64,000 nucleotides of DNA from Aquirufa nivalisilvae (GTDB lineage: Bacteria > Bacteroidota > Bacteroidia > Cytophagales > Spirosomataceae): contig NZ_SEWX01000005.1 of NCBI RefSeq assembly GCF_004307455.1, forward strand, positions 558,001 through 622,000. Direction: 5' to 3'. Positions 42,422 to 51,044 of the stretch are shown piece after piece. Within the stretch, counting starts at the first letter, position 1. Each line of letters starts with the position of its first letter. The notes beneath the pieces are model-generated. The model saw only the letters and a program-made list of their open reading frames with translations, did no database searches and was not told where the DNA came from. The position numbers and the translations under genes were made by a program.

Positions 42422-44941
42422 ATGATGGAACAACCTGTCCATACCACCCTAACAAAAAACATCTGCTATCACTGCGGAGAGCCATTTGTTGACGAAATCA
42501 TCGAATTTCAAGAGAAGGAATTTTGCTGTCAGGGATGTAAAAATGTGTATGAGCTCCTGAACGATCATGAATTAAGTAACTACTACACCTGTGATGTAAA
42601 TCCTGGTATTTCGCCCAGTAATCAAAACTTTGATTACCTCAACAAACCTGCTTTTAGAGATAAACTAATTCAGTTTTCAAATCAAGAAGTTTCAAAAGTC
42701 AGTTTTAATCTCCCCAGTATTCACTGTAGGTCCTGTTTATATCTATTAGAAAACCTGCACAAACTGAATCCTGGAATTATTAAAACACAATTGAATTTTG
42801 GAAAGAAGGATTTGAGTATTTGGTTTAAAGAAAATGAGATTAGTTTAGGCGAACTGGCCTCTTTATTGGCAAAAATTGGATATGAACCTCTTTTATCCGA
42901 AGAATCCGAAGGCAAAGAGAAGAAAAAAAGACTTTCTCAACAAACACAACTCTTCATCAAACTAGGTGTTGCCGGCTTTTGTGCTGGCAACATCATGCTT
43001 TTTAGTTTTCCTGAATATTTAGGTATTGAGGATGGAAGTTTAAAGAACTTATTCGGCTATTTAAACCTGGTCTTGGGGTCTATAGCTTTATTTTACTCAG
43101 GTTCAGATTATTTCAAAAACATTTGGGCGCACTTAAAATTAAAAAAAATAACCATTGAAATGCCTATACTCTTAGGCGTTATGGTGGGTTATTCTCGAAG
43201 TGTTTATGAAATCCTGAGTCACACTGGAGCAGGTTATATGGATTCTGTTTCTGGACTTTTGTTTTTTCTGTTGGTAGGGAAATGGTTTCAACAAAAATCC
43301 TTTGATTTTTTATCCTTTGAAAGAAAATATACCTCATACTTTCCTTTGGTCATTACTAAAATCATTCATGGAAATGAGGAAACAGCTCCATTAAGTGAAA
43401 TCAAAGTAGGAGATCGTTTGCGTATCCGGAATGAAGAGATCATTCCAGCAGATGCGATTTTGATGAAAGGGAAAAGTAACATGGATTATAGTTTTGTTAC
43501 AGGAGAAAGTGAATGGGTTCCCATACAATCTGGAAACTTAATCTATGCAGGAGGGAAGCATCACGGAGAAATGATCGAAATTGAAGTCAAAAAAGACCTC
43601 CAACAAAGTCATTTAACCCAATTATGGGAACAGCAAGCGTTTAAAGATCCTAGTTTTAAAATGGAAAACTGGGAAAACTTTGCCAATCAAGTTGGAGTTT
43701 ATTTTACCATTGGCCTAATTACTTTGGCAACAGTCGTAGCAGCATACTGGATACAGGTTGATCCAAGTAAATGGCAGAATTCGGTGGTCAGTATTTTGGT
43801 GATTGCCTGTCCTTGCGCTTTAGCCATTTCATACCCATTTGCACTAGGCCATGGCGTTCGTTGGCTGTCTAAATTCCACTTATATGTCAAGGATATTCAG
43901 GCATTAGAACGTATGGGGCAGGTTGACACCTTAGTATTTGACAAAACAGGAACGTTAACCCTTGCCAAATCTGAGGCTCCTAAAAATCAGTTAAATCGTC
44001 ATATCAGCGAACAGGAATTAGATCTTTTATATTCTTTATCTGTACAGTCTACCCATCCACTTTCTCGTCGACTTTGTGCTTATACGCAGAGCTTAGGCAA
44101 CAGAAATTTAATCCACTTATCATCCTTCAAGGAAATCCCTGGTAAAGGTTTGGAAGCAAAATGGGGGGATTTGACAATTAAGCTTGGATCTGCCAAATTT
44201 TTAGACATTAATTATCATTCGCCTCAGGATTTCTATTCATCTGAATCTCAATTATTTATACAAATAGGAGAGGAGTCACTTGGATATTTGGACTTCCCAT
44301 GGGAAAACCGAGATGGCGTAGAATACATGCTCCGAAAATTACAGCATCACTATGATGTGTATTTAGTTTCTGGAGATAAAGCCAGTCATGCAAAGAGCTT
44401 AAAAGATTGGTTTTCAGAAGAAGGCCACATGAAGTTTGAATGCAGTCCTATGGATAAAATGGAATTCATACGCGAATTGCAAGCTGCAGGCAAGAAAGTC
44501 ATGATGATAGGAGATGGATTGAATGATGCGGGTGCCTTACAACAAGCACATGTAGGGATAGCCGTTTCAGATGATCACTTACATTTTACACCCGCCAGTG
44601 ATGCCATTTTGCAAGGCCGTTCGCTAAGTCGCTTACCTGAATTTTTGCAATTCTCCCAAAAGGCAATTACCTTAATCAAAATGAGTTTCTTGGTATCCTT
44701 GGTATATAATGCCATCGGACTAAGTTTTGCAGTACAAGGGAATTTATCTCCATTGGTGGCTGCTATTTTAATGCCCGTAAATTCAATTAGTATGTTGATT
44801 ATTGCTACCTGGGGAATGAATATTTATGGTAAGCAAATTAAAAACAAATTGAAATCATATACAGTACACAACTTAGCTGAGGAAAATCATATTTTAAGCC
44901 CCGATATAAAAAGAACTTTACAAAGTAGTATGGAGTACTAA
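42422..44941 (+). CDS. ccoI: CcoI copper-transporting P-type ATPase
   Basis: An 839-residue heavy-metal P1B-ATPase supplying copper for cbb3 oxidase assembly. The N-terminal CYHCGEPF/CCQGCKNVYELL region is the metal-binding extension of CcoI-type pumps, followed by an HMA-like HCRSC segment (residues about 100-104). The membrane core has CPC in VIACPCALAISYP, phosphorylation DKTGTLT, HPLSRR, and the hinge MIGDGLNDAGAL. It is the first gene of the cco operon; ccoS starts 39 nt downstream. Either of two tandem ATGs at 42422 and 42425 may be used. Confidence 0.94.
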   Translation: MMEQPVHTTLTKNICYHCGEPFVDEIIEFQEKEFCCQGCKNVYELLNDHELSNYYTCDVNPGISPSNQNFDYLNKPAFRDKLIQFSNQEVSKVSFNLPSIHCRSCLYLLENLHKLNPGIIKTQLNFGKKDLSIWFKENEISLGELASLLAKIGYEPLLSEESEGKEKKKRLSQQTQLFIKLGVAGFCAGNIMLFSFPEYLGIEDGSLKNLFGYLNLVLGSIALFYSGSDYFKNIWAHLKLKKITIEMPILLGVMVGYSRSVYEILSHTGAGYMDSVSGLLFFLLVGKWFQQKSFDFLSFERKYTSYFPLVITKIIHGNEETAPLSEIKVGDRLRIRNEEIIPADAILMKGKSNMDYSFVTGESEWVPIQSGNLIYAGGKHHGEMIEIEVKKDLQQSHLTQLWEQQAFKDPSFKMENWENFANQVGVYFTIGLITLATVVAAYWIQVDPSKWQNSVVSILVIACPCALAISYPFALGHGVRWLSKFHLYVKDIQALERMGQVDTLVFDKTGTLTLAKSEAPKNQLNRHISEQELDLLYSLSVQSTHPLSRRLCAYTQSLGNRNLIHLSSFKEIPGKGLEAKWGDLTIKLGSAKFLDINYHSPQDFYSSESQLFIQIGEESLGYLDFPWENRDGVEYMLRKLQHHYDVYLVSGDKASHAKSLKDWFSEEGHMKFECSPMDKMEFIRELQAAGKKVMMIGDGLNDAGALQQAHVGIAVSDDHLHFTPASDAILQGRSLSRLPEFLQFSQKAITLIKMSFLVSLVYNAIGLSFAVQGNLSPLVAAILMPVNSISMLIIATWGMNIYGKQIKNKLKSYTVHNLAEENHILSPDIKRTLQSSMEY

Positions 44942-44980
44942 AACTCTTTCTGCAATCCTTGTTCTCTAAATAATAGTGCC

Positions 44981-45133
44981 ATGGAAATAATGTACTTAAT
45001 GATTTTTTTGAGTTTACTCATGGCCATCGGTTTCCTGTTAGCCTTTATTTGGTTTGTACGCTCAGGACAACAAGATGACCTCATTACTCCAGGCATGCGC
45101 ATTCTTAATGATGATAAAAAGACTATTAATTAA
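44981..45133 (+). CDS. ccoS: CcoS, cbb3-type oxidase assembly protein
   Basis: A 50-residue protein too short for standard ORF calling. The translation is MEIMYLMIFLSLLMAIGFLL, then AFIWFVRSGQQDDLITPGMR and a short polar tail ILNDDKKTIN. One transmembrane helix is followed by the FVRSGQxDDL motif that marks CcoS. CcoS is needed for cofactor insertion into cbb3 oxidase. It lies between ccoI and ccoNO, as in other Bacteroidota. Confidence 0.93.
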   Translation: MEIMYLMIFLSLLMAIGFLLAFIWFVRSGQQDDLITPGMRILNDDKKTIN

Positions 45134-45150
45134 ACTCAATTTAAACGCTT

Positions 45151-47280
45151 ATGAAGTCACAAACGACTACTTTGGATCAATTCTCGTACGACAATAAAAC
45201 CGTTCGGAATTTCGCCATTGCAACCATTATCTGGGGTATTGTTGGAATGCTTGTTGGGGTCATCATTGCCTCGCAGTTGTTCGAACCTGCAATGAACGTC
45301 ACTCAATACGGAACATTTGGTCGTATACGTCCACTGCATACTAATGCCGTGATTTTTGCTTTTGTGGGTAATGCCATCTTTGCAGGTGTGTATTATTCCC
45401 TTCAAAGGCTTTTAAAAGCACGTATGTTCAGTGATTTTCTTTCGTCGTTCCACTTTTGGGGTTGGCAATTAATCATTGTAGCTGCAGCTATCACATTACC
45501 ATTAGGTATTACAACTTCTCACGAATATGCTGAATTGGAATGGCCTATTGATATTGCCATTACTTTGGTATGGGTAGCATTTGGTATCAATATGTTTGGT
45601 ACGATCATCAAACGTAGAGAGCGTCACTTATATGTGGCTATTTGGTTTTACATTGCCACGTTTGTCACTGTAGCTGTTTTACACTTAACTAACTCGGTAC
45701 AGTTACCAATTTCGCTATTCAAAAGTTATTATGTGTACGCTGGCGTTCAAGATGCTTTAATTCAGTGGTGGTATGGACATAATGCGGTTGCATTCTTCTT
45801 AACCACTCCATTCTTAGGTTTAATGTATTATTTCTTACCTAAAATGGCCAATCGTCCAGTGTATTCTTATCGTTTATCTATTTTACACTTTTGGGCTTTG
45901 ATATTTATTTATATCTGGGCTGGTCCTCACCACTTACTTTACTCTAGCTTACCTGATTGGGCACAATCGTTAGGAGTAGTATTCTCTATTATGTTGATTG
46001 CACCATCTTGGGGTGGTATGATTAATGGTTTGTTAACCTTGCGTGGTGCTTGGGATCAAGTACGTGAAAATACGATCTTGAAATTTATGGTTGTGGGTAT
46101 CACAACTTACGGTATGGCCACATTTGAAGGCCCTATGTTAAGTTTAAAGAATGTGAACGCTATTGCTCACTTTACGGACTGGATTGTAGCGCACGTTCAC
46201 GTTGGAGCTTTAGGATGGAATGGTTTCTTAACTTTCGCAATCTTGTATTGGATGGTTCCACGTATATTCCAAACTACTTTATTTTCTGAAAAATTAGTAA
46301 AAACTCACTTCTGGATAGGTACTTTAGGAATTGCTTTCTATGCTATCCCGATGTATATCTCTGGTTTCACCCAAGGAATGATGTGGAAGCAGTTTACTCC
46401 AGAAGGAACACTGCAATATGGTAACTTCTTAGATACTACGTTGCAAATCATTCCAATGCACCAAATGCGTGCTTTGGGTGGAAGCTTGTACTTAGTAGGT
46501 GCTATATTAATGGCCTACAACTTATTTAAAACGATGGCTCAAGGTACACTTTTAGCTAACGAACCTGCTGAAGCTGCTCCACTTGAAGTTATTGTTTCTG
46601 AAAAAGAAGTAAAAGGCTTGCACTGGCATAGCTGGATTGAAAGAAGACCAATTCAATTATTGATTGGTTCTTTAATCATGATTTTGGTGGGTTCTTTAGT
46701 TGAATTAATTCCAACCTTTATGGTTAAATCCAATGTACCAACCATTGCAGCGGTACAACCATATACTTCTTTAGAATTAGAAGGACGTGATATTTATATC
46801 CGCGAGGGTTGTGTCAATTGTCACTCGCAATTAGTAAGACCATTCCGTAGTGAAACAGAGCGTTATGGTGAGTTTTCTAAATCAGGAGAGTTTGTTTACG
46901 ATCACCCTTTCTTGTGGGGATCAAAAAGAACTGGACCAGATTTGCATCGTGAAGGAGGAAAATATCCCGATTCATGGCATTATCATCACATGCGTGAACC
47001 TTCATCAATGTCACCTGGATCCATCATGCCAGCTTACGATTGGTTGTATGAGCAAAGTTTAAATACATCTCAAACACAAGCAAAATTGAAAGCAATGAAG
47101 ACATTGGGCGTTCCATATGATGACGTTCAAATCAAAAATGCTGTAAAAGACTTAGAGGCTCAATCGAAAGAAATTCAAGCTCGTTTAGCAGAAGAAAAAA
47201 TCAAAGTAAGTTCAGATAAAGAGATTATCGCTTTGATTGCTTATTTACAAAGATTAGGTACAGACATTTCTAAAAAATAA
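45151..47280 (+). CDS. ccoNO: cbb3 cytochrome oxidase fused subunits I and II (CcoN-CcoO)
   Basis: A 709-residue fusion. Residues about 1-480 are the 12-helix CcoN catalytic subunit with heme/Cu ligands in RPLHTNAVIF, WWYGHNAVAFFLT, AGPHHLLY, and FTDWIVAHVHVG. After a linker, residues about 510-709 are CcoO, with a TM anchor (LLIGSLIMILVGSLVELIP) and one c-type heme site GCVNCHSQLVRP, then the GPDLHREGG and PGSIMPAYDW segments. It is the high-affinity oxygen reductase core in the inner membrane. CcoN/CcoO fusion is known in Bacteroidota. It is followed 4 nt later by ccoQ. Confidence 0.96.
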   Translation: MKSQTTTLDQFSYDNKTVRNFAIATIIWGIVGMLVGVIIASQLFEPAMNVTQYGTFGRIRPLHTNAVIFAFVGNAIFAGVYYSLQRLLKARMFSDFLSSFHFWGWQLIIVAAAITLPLGITTSHEYAELEWPIDIAITLVWVAFGINMFGTIIKRRERHLYVAIWFYIATFVTVAVLHLTNSVQLPISLFKSYYVYAGVQDALIQWWYGHNAVAFFLTTPFLGLMYYFLPKMANRPVYSYRLSILHFWALIFIYIWAGPHHLLYSSLPDWAQSLGVVFSIMLIAPSWGGMINGLLTLRGAWDQVRENTILKFMVVGITTYGMATFEGPMLSLKNVNAIAHFTDWIVAHVHVGALGWNGFLTFAILYWMVPRIFQTTLFSEKLVKTHFWIGTLGIAFYAIPMYISGFTQGMMWKQFTPEGTLQYGNFLDTTLQIIPMHQMRALGGSLYLVGAILMAYNLFKTMAQGTLLANEPAEAAPLEVIVSEKEVKGLHWHSWIERRPIQLLIGSLIMILVGSLVELIPTFMVKSNVPTIAAVQPYTSLELEGRDIYIREGCVNCHSQLVRPFRSETERYGEFSKSGEFVYDHPFLWGSKRTGPDLHREGGKYPDSWHYHHMREPSSMSPGSIMPAYDWLYEQSLNTSQTQAKLKAMKTLGVPYDDVQIKNAVKDLEAQSKEIQARLAEEKIKVSSDKEIIALIAYLQRLGTDISKK

Positions 47281-47284
47281 GACC

Positions 47285-47440
47285 ATGTTTAAGCAATTTA
47301 TTTCCACGATACCAGGAGCTGATTCCTATATGATATTTTCATTATTGGTATTCTTAGTATTCTTTGTTTTGGTAGGCGTTTATTTGTTCTGGATGGATAA
47401 AAAACATTTAGACAAAATGCGAAAAATGCCTCTAGAATAG
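47285..47440 (+). CDS. ccoQ: CcoQ-like small subunit of cbb3 oxidase
   Basis: A 51-residue membrane protein not long enough for standard ORF calling: MFKQFISTIPGADSYMIF, then a single transmembrane helix and the cytoplasmic tail WMDKKHLDKMRKMPLE. Position between ccoNO and ccoP, size and the MDKKH-type tail identify a CcoQ-like stabilising subunit. The ATG lies 4 nt after the ccoNO stop. Confidence 0.85.
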   Translation: MFKQFISTIPGADSYMIFSLLVFLVFFVLVGVYLFWMDKKHLDKMRKMPLE

Positions 47441-47477
47441 GTCTTAAAGATTTTTGATAACATTTATTCATAACAAT

Positions 47478-48218
47478 ATGTTTAATTCATTCACAGAAAT
47501 TTGGTTAATCAGCTTGATACTTTTAACAAGCATTTTGGTATTAATCGTCACGATGCAGCTTTCTTCTGCACTAAAGAAATTAACCTTAGATCCAACTAAA
47601 CAGGAGGAGGAAGTGTCCTTAAGTTGGTGGCAGAAATTTACTGGATTAAAGCCTTTAGAAAAGGAAAAAGATCTAGAAATGGAACATCAATACGATGGAA
47701 TTGTGGAGTTAGATAATCCAACTCCACCTTGGTTTATGTATCTGTTTTATATTACAATCTTATTTGGTGTCGTTTATTTGTTCTATTACCACATAGCTCA
47801 AGATGGCAATACCCAAGAGACAGAATACAAAACAGAAGTAGCAATTGCTGAGAAAGCAAGAGACGAATACATGAAGAAATTCGCCAATTCAGTTAACGAG
47901 GATAATGTAAAGGCCCTAAGTGCTGCAAAAGATTTAACAGAGGGTTCTACTATTTATTCTACAAATTGTGTAGCTTGTCATGGTGATAAAGGTCAAGGTG
48001 GCGTAGGTCCAAATTTAACCGATGTGTATTGGTTACACGGTGGAAGTATTAAGGACTTATTCCATACCATCACGAATGGTGTACCGGAAAAAGGGATGAT
48101 TGCCTGGAACAAAACATTGAATCCTATTCAAATTCAACAAGTTTCTTCCTACATTCTAACTTTGCAAGGAAGTAACCCTCCAGGGGCTAAAGAACCTCAA
48201 GGTACTGAGCAAAAATAG
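47478..48218 (+). CDS. ccoP: cbb3 oxidase subunit III (CcoP), monoheme
   Basis: A 246-residue CcoP with two transmembrane helices (residues about 8-28 and 85-105), the conserved YDGIVELDNPTPPWF segment, and a C-terminal cytochrome c domain with a single heme motif CVACHG and the axial-Met region GMIAWNKTL. Proteobacterial CcoP usually has two c-hemes; here only one CxxCH is present. The frame extends to 47454 through a TTG, but the ATG at 47478 (MFNSFTEIW) gives the better N terminus. It takes electrons to the fused CcoNO core. Confidence 0.93.
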   Translation: MFNSFTEIWLISLILLTSILVLIVTMQLSSALKKLTLDPTKQEEEVSLSWWQKFTGLKPLEKEKDLEMEHQYDGIVELDNPTPPWFMYLFYITILFGVVYLFYYHIAQDGNTQETEYKTEVAIAEKARDEYMKKFANSVNEDNVKALSAAKDLTEGSTIYSTNCVACHGDKGQGGVGPNLTDVYWLHGGSIKDLFHTITNGVPEKGMIAWNKTLNPIQIQQVSSYILTLQGSNPPGAKEPQGTEQK

Positions 48219-48237
48219 TAATCAAATCTCAACTTAT

Positions 48238-48450
48238 ATGAAACAGAATGTTGGACGTACAGATCGGATTGCGCGAATTGCTGCTGCAGTAGCGCTTGCC
48301 ATCTTAACCTATGCTGGGATAATTCCTGAGAATTTATCCGTAGTAGTATATGTAGTTGCGGGCATTATTGCCTTAACAGGAATTGTTCGTTTTTGCCCCC
48401 TGTATAAACCTTTTGGTATAAGTACTTGTAGAGAAAAGGCTCCATTTTAA
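48238..48450 (+). CDS. DUF2892 (YgaP-like) membrane protein
   Basis: A 70-residue protein with the DUF2892 pattern: an N-terminal NVGRTDRIARIAA segment, two hydrophobic helices, and a C-terminal RFCPLYKPFGISTC segment with two cysteines. In other bacteria the domain is fused to rhodanese (YgaP). Here it stands alone inside the cco operon, 19 nt after ccoP, and is followed by a strong terminator. It may play a thiol or sulfur role in oxidase assembly, inferred only from context. Confidence 0.82.
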   Translation: MKQNVGRTDRIARIAAAVALAILTYAGIIPENLSVVVYVVAGIIALTGIVRFCPLYKPFGISTCREKAPF

Positions 48451-48456
48451 GTTAAA

Positions 48457-48484
48457 AAGGTCCGGAAACGGACCTTCTTTTTTA
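48457..48484 (+). terminator. Intrinsic terminator inside the cco locus
   Basis: AAGGTCCG (48457-48464), GAAA tetraloop, and CGGACCTT (48469-48476), followed by CTTTTTT. It separates ccoNOQP-DUF2892 from ccoG, whose ATG is at 48486, suggesting partial attenuation and higher expression of the structural genes. Confidence 0.85.
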
Positions 48485-48485
48485 T

Positions 48486-49889
48486 ATGTCAAATATCAGT
48501 TTAGAAAATGATGATTATCGTAATCATCTATATAATCAAACCAAAGATGGTAAACGTCTTTGGATATACCCAGGTAGAATCATAGGTCGATTATATCGCC
48601 TAAGAACCTATTTCTCCTACCTATTGATGCTCTTGCTTTTTGGATTGCCTTGGGTAGAAAGAAAAGGTGAACCCGTATTTTTATTTAATGTCATTGAGCG
48701 GAAATTCATCTTTTTTGGTGTTCCTTTCTTTCCTCAAGATTTCCATTTAGTAGCTCTAGGCTTGGTTGCCTCCTTAATCTTCATCAGCTTATTCACCGTT
48801 TTGTTTGGTCGGGTATGGTGTGGATGGGCATGTCCGCAAACCATCTTCATGGAAATGTTATTTCGTAAAATAGAATATTGGATTGATGGAGATGATAAAG
48901 CTCAAAAAAGATTGGATGCCGCACCTTGGGATAGTAGTAAAATAATTAAACGAGTTAGTAAACATAGCTTATTCATTCTATTGTCATTCGCCATTTCAAA
49001 TACCTTTTTGATGTATATCTTAGGTAAAAAGGAATGGATTAAATTGGTGACTGAACCTCCTTTAGAACATTTGGCAGGCTTATTTGCTATCCTATTATTT
49101 ACTGGTACCTTTTATTTTGTCTTTGCGAGATTCCGGGAGTTAGTATGTATCGTGGTTTGTCCTTATGGTCGACTTCAAGGGGTTTTGCTAGATAATAATT
49201 CCATATTGGTTTCCTATGATCACCAACGAGGAGAGCCTAGAGGAAAGATACAAAAAGGCGTTGATCAGAGTCATCAAGGGGATTGCATTGATTGTCATTG
49301 GTGTGTACGAGTATGCCCAACAGGAATTGATATACGGAATGGTAGTAATCAACTGGAGTGCATTGGTTGTACATCTTGCATAGATGCTTGTGATGAAGTC
49401 ATGGAAAAAATCAATAAGCCTAAAAACTTAATCCGTTATGATTCTGTCAATGGTATCAATGAAAAGAAAAAATTGAAATTTAATTTAAGAATTGGTGCAT
49501 ACAGCGGGGTGCTGGTATTATTAGTGGCAGCAATTGCCTTTTTATTACTCACGAGAAGTCCATGGGAAACTACATTATTAAGAACTCCTGGCATGACTTT
49601 CCAATTGGATGAAAAAAACAAAGAAGTGAGTAATTTGTACTCCATTGAGATTTTGAACAAATCGCTGGATTTGCAAAATTTAGAGTTTCAAATTGAGGCT
49701 CCCATGCGCATTCAATGGGTTGGAACACCACCAAATGGTATCGAACCTGGTAAAATGGTGAAGTCAGAATTTTTCATCAAAGCACCCATGGGTGCATGGA
49801 AAAGTAAAGACAAAGTTGAAATTCAAATCCTGAATAAAGAGGGTAAAAAAGAAACAATCAAAACTAGATTTATACAACCTGATGAGTAA
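48486..49889 (+). CDS. ccoG: CcoG, cbb3 oxidase accessory 4Fe-4S protein
   Basis: A 467-residue membrane-bound polyferredoxin (FixG/RdxA) that helps copper reduction or delivery during cbb3 assembly. The N-terminal TM region has WCGWACPQTIFMEMLFRK and VCIVVCPYGRLQG. The 2[4Fe-4S] ferredoxin domain has CIDCHWCVRVCPTGIDIR and CIGCTSCIDACDEV (residues about 257-310). The C-terminal Ig-like accessory domain (FixG_C) follows another TM helix. The end overlaps ccoH by 8 nt. Confidence 0.94.
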   Translation: MSNISLENDDYRNHLYNQTKDGKRLWIYPGRIIGRLYRLRTYFSYLLMLLLFGLPWVERKGEPVFLFNVIERKFIFFGVPFFPQDFHLVALGLVASLIFISLFTVLFGRVWCGWACPQTIFMEMLFRKIEYWIDGDDKAQKRLDAAPWDSSKIIKRVSKHSLFILLSFAISNTFLMYILGKKEWIKLVTEPPLEHLAGLFAILLFTGTFYFVFARFRELVCIVVCPYGRLQGVLLDNNSILVSYDHQRGEPRGKIQKGVDQSHQGDCIDCHWCVRVCPTGIDIRNGSNQLECIGCTSCIDACDEVMEKINKPKNLIRYDSVNGINEKKKLKFNLRIGAYSGVLVLLVAAIAFLLLTRSPWETTLLRTPGMTFQLDEKNKEVSNLYSIEILNKSLDLQNLEFQIEAPMRIQWVGTPPNGIEPGKMVKSEFFIKAPMGAWKSKDKVEIQILNKEGKKETIKTRFIQPDE

Positions 49890-50337
49890 TACAGAAAAAA
49901 AATCGTTGAATTGGGGACATGCCATCATTGGTGTATTTATACTTTTTGGTGCATTTATGGCCTATTTTTATGTCAATATGACGCATGAAACCATCGAATT
50001 GGTTGGTGATCATTACTATGAAGATGGACAGAAATTTCAAAAGAAAATAGATCAAAGAAAGGAAACGGCCTTATTAGCTAAAAAGGTAGAACTACAGTTT
50101 AATTCCACGACTAAAGAAGTAAAATTAAACATACCCAATGGCTCGCATGATGTCAAAGTTAATTTCTTTCGTCCTTCATCTGCTGCGCAAGACAAGTCGT
50201 TTACATTGAAAAATCCAAGTGATAGCATCTGGACTATTCCTGGAGAATTCTTGTCGAAAGGTCCCTGGAAAATTAATATTGAATGGATGGTGGCAGATAA
50301 AAGCTATCTGGAAGATCATCGTATTATAGTTCCTTAA
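49882..50337 (+). CDS. ccoH: CcoH/FixH-like protein
   Basis: A 151-residue protein with one N-terminal transmembrane helix (WGHAIIGVFILFGAFMAYFYV) and a periplasmic beta-rich domain (residues about 35-150) of the FixH type. It overlaps ccoG by 8 nt and the following TauE-like gene by one base (TAATG), showing tight coupling. It acts as a structural or maturation partner of the oxidase in related systems. Confidence 0.88.
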   Translation: MSNTEKKSLNWGHAIIGVFILFGAFMAYFYVNMTHETIELVGDHYYEDGQKFQKKIDQRKETALLAKKVELQFNSTTKEVKLNIPNGSHDVKVNFFRPSSAAQDKSFTLKNPSDSIWTIPGEFLSKGPWKINIEWMVADKSYLEDHRIIVP

Positions 50338-51044
50338 TGCAAACTTGGTATCTCAGCTTTTTAATAGGTTTAGCAGGTAGCTGGCATTGTGTGGCTATGT
50401 GTGGCCCTATTATGCTTCATGTAAGGCAAAAGAACCAACAAGCCAATACCAGTACGATTATCTATCAAATAGGCCGAATTTTAACTTATTCTATTCTTGG
50501 CTTAGTTGTAGCCAGTATGGGCTCTATTTGGATATTCCCAACTTGGTGGCATTTTTATTACTTATTTGCAGGAATAGTTTTGGTTTTACTATCCAGTGGA
50601 AAACTTAAAGACAGTTCATTCGATTTTCTGTATCGTTGGATAGGAAAACCTTTACAAAAATCGGGGAGAGGAATGGGAATCATTGGCCATTTCTTTTTAG
50701 GTGTGGGAAATGGATTGTTACCCTGCGGTTTAGTGATTGGAGGACTTAGTTTAGCCTTAATTCAACCGAGTCCCATGTTGGGCGCCTGGACAATGTTTAT
50801 ATTTGGCTTAAGTACATTACCTGCCATCACCACGGCTATCTTAGGTTTTCGGTGGTTAGAAAACAAGCAAAAGAATTTAATGCAATACGTGAAGTACTTG
50901 AGCTGGGCTGTCGCTTTTTTGCTCTTGTTTCGGGGAGCATGGGGAATAGGAATGAGTCACTCGAATTACTTGAAGAATTCTCCACTAAGTCCTATTATTT
51001 GTCATCCATTTAGCTCTAATAGCGCAAATTTGCCAGTTTATTAA
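50337..51044 (+). CDS. TauE/SafE-like membrane protein of the cco locus
   Basis: A 235-residue protein with about six transmembrane helices, starting GLAGSWHCVAMCGPIMLHVR (the AGSxHCxxMCGPI pattern of CcoI/FixI-associated sulfite-exporter-like proteins), and later GNGLLPCGLVIGGLSLA. The CxxxC-type cysteines suggest metal or thiol handling; relatives are thought to assist copper delivery for cbb3 or in heme maturation (DsbD-like). The ATG overlaps the ccoH stop. The last 29 nt overlap the convergent regulator gene. Confidence 0.82.
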   Translation: MQTWYLSFLIGLAGSWHCVAMCGPIMLHVRQKNQQANTSTIIYQIGRILTYSILGLVVASMGSIWIFPTWWHFYYLFAGIVLVLLSSGKLKDSSFDFLYRWIGKPLQKSGRGMGIIGHFFLGVGNGLLPCGLVIGGLSLALIQPSPMLGAWTMFIFGLSTLPAITTAILGFRWLENKQKNLMQYVKYLSWAVAFLLLFRGAWGIGMSHSNYLKNSPLSPIICHPFSSNSANLPVY

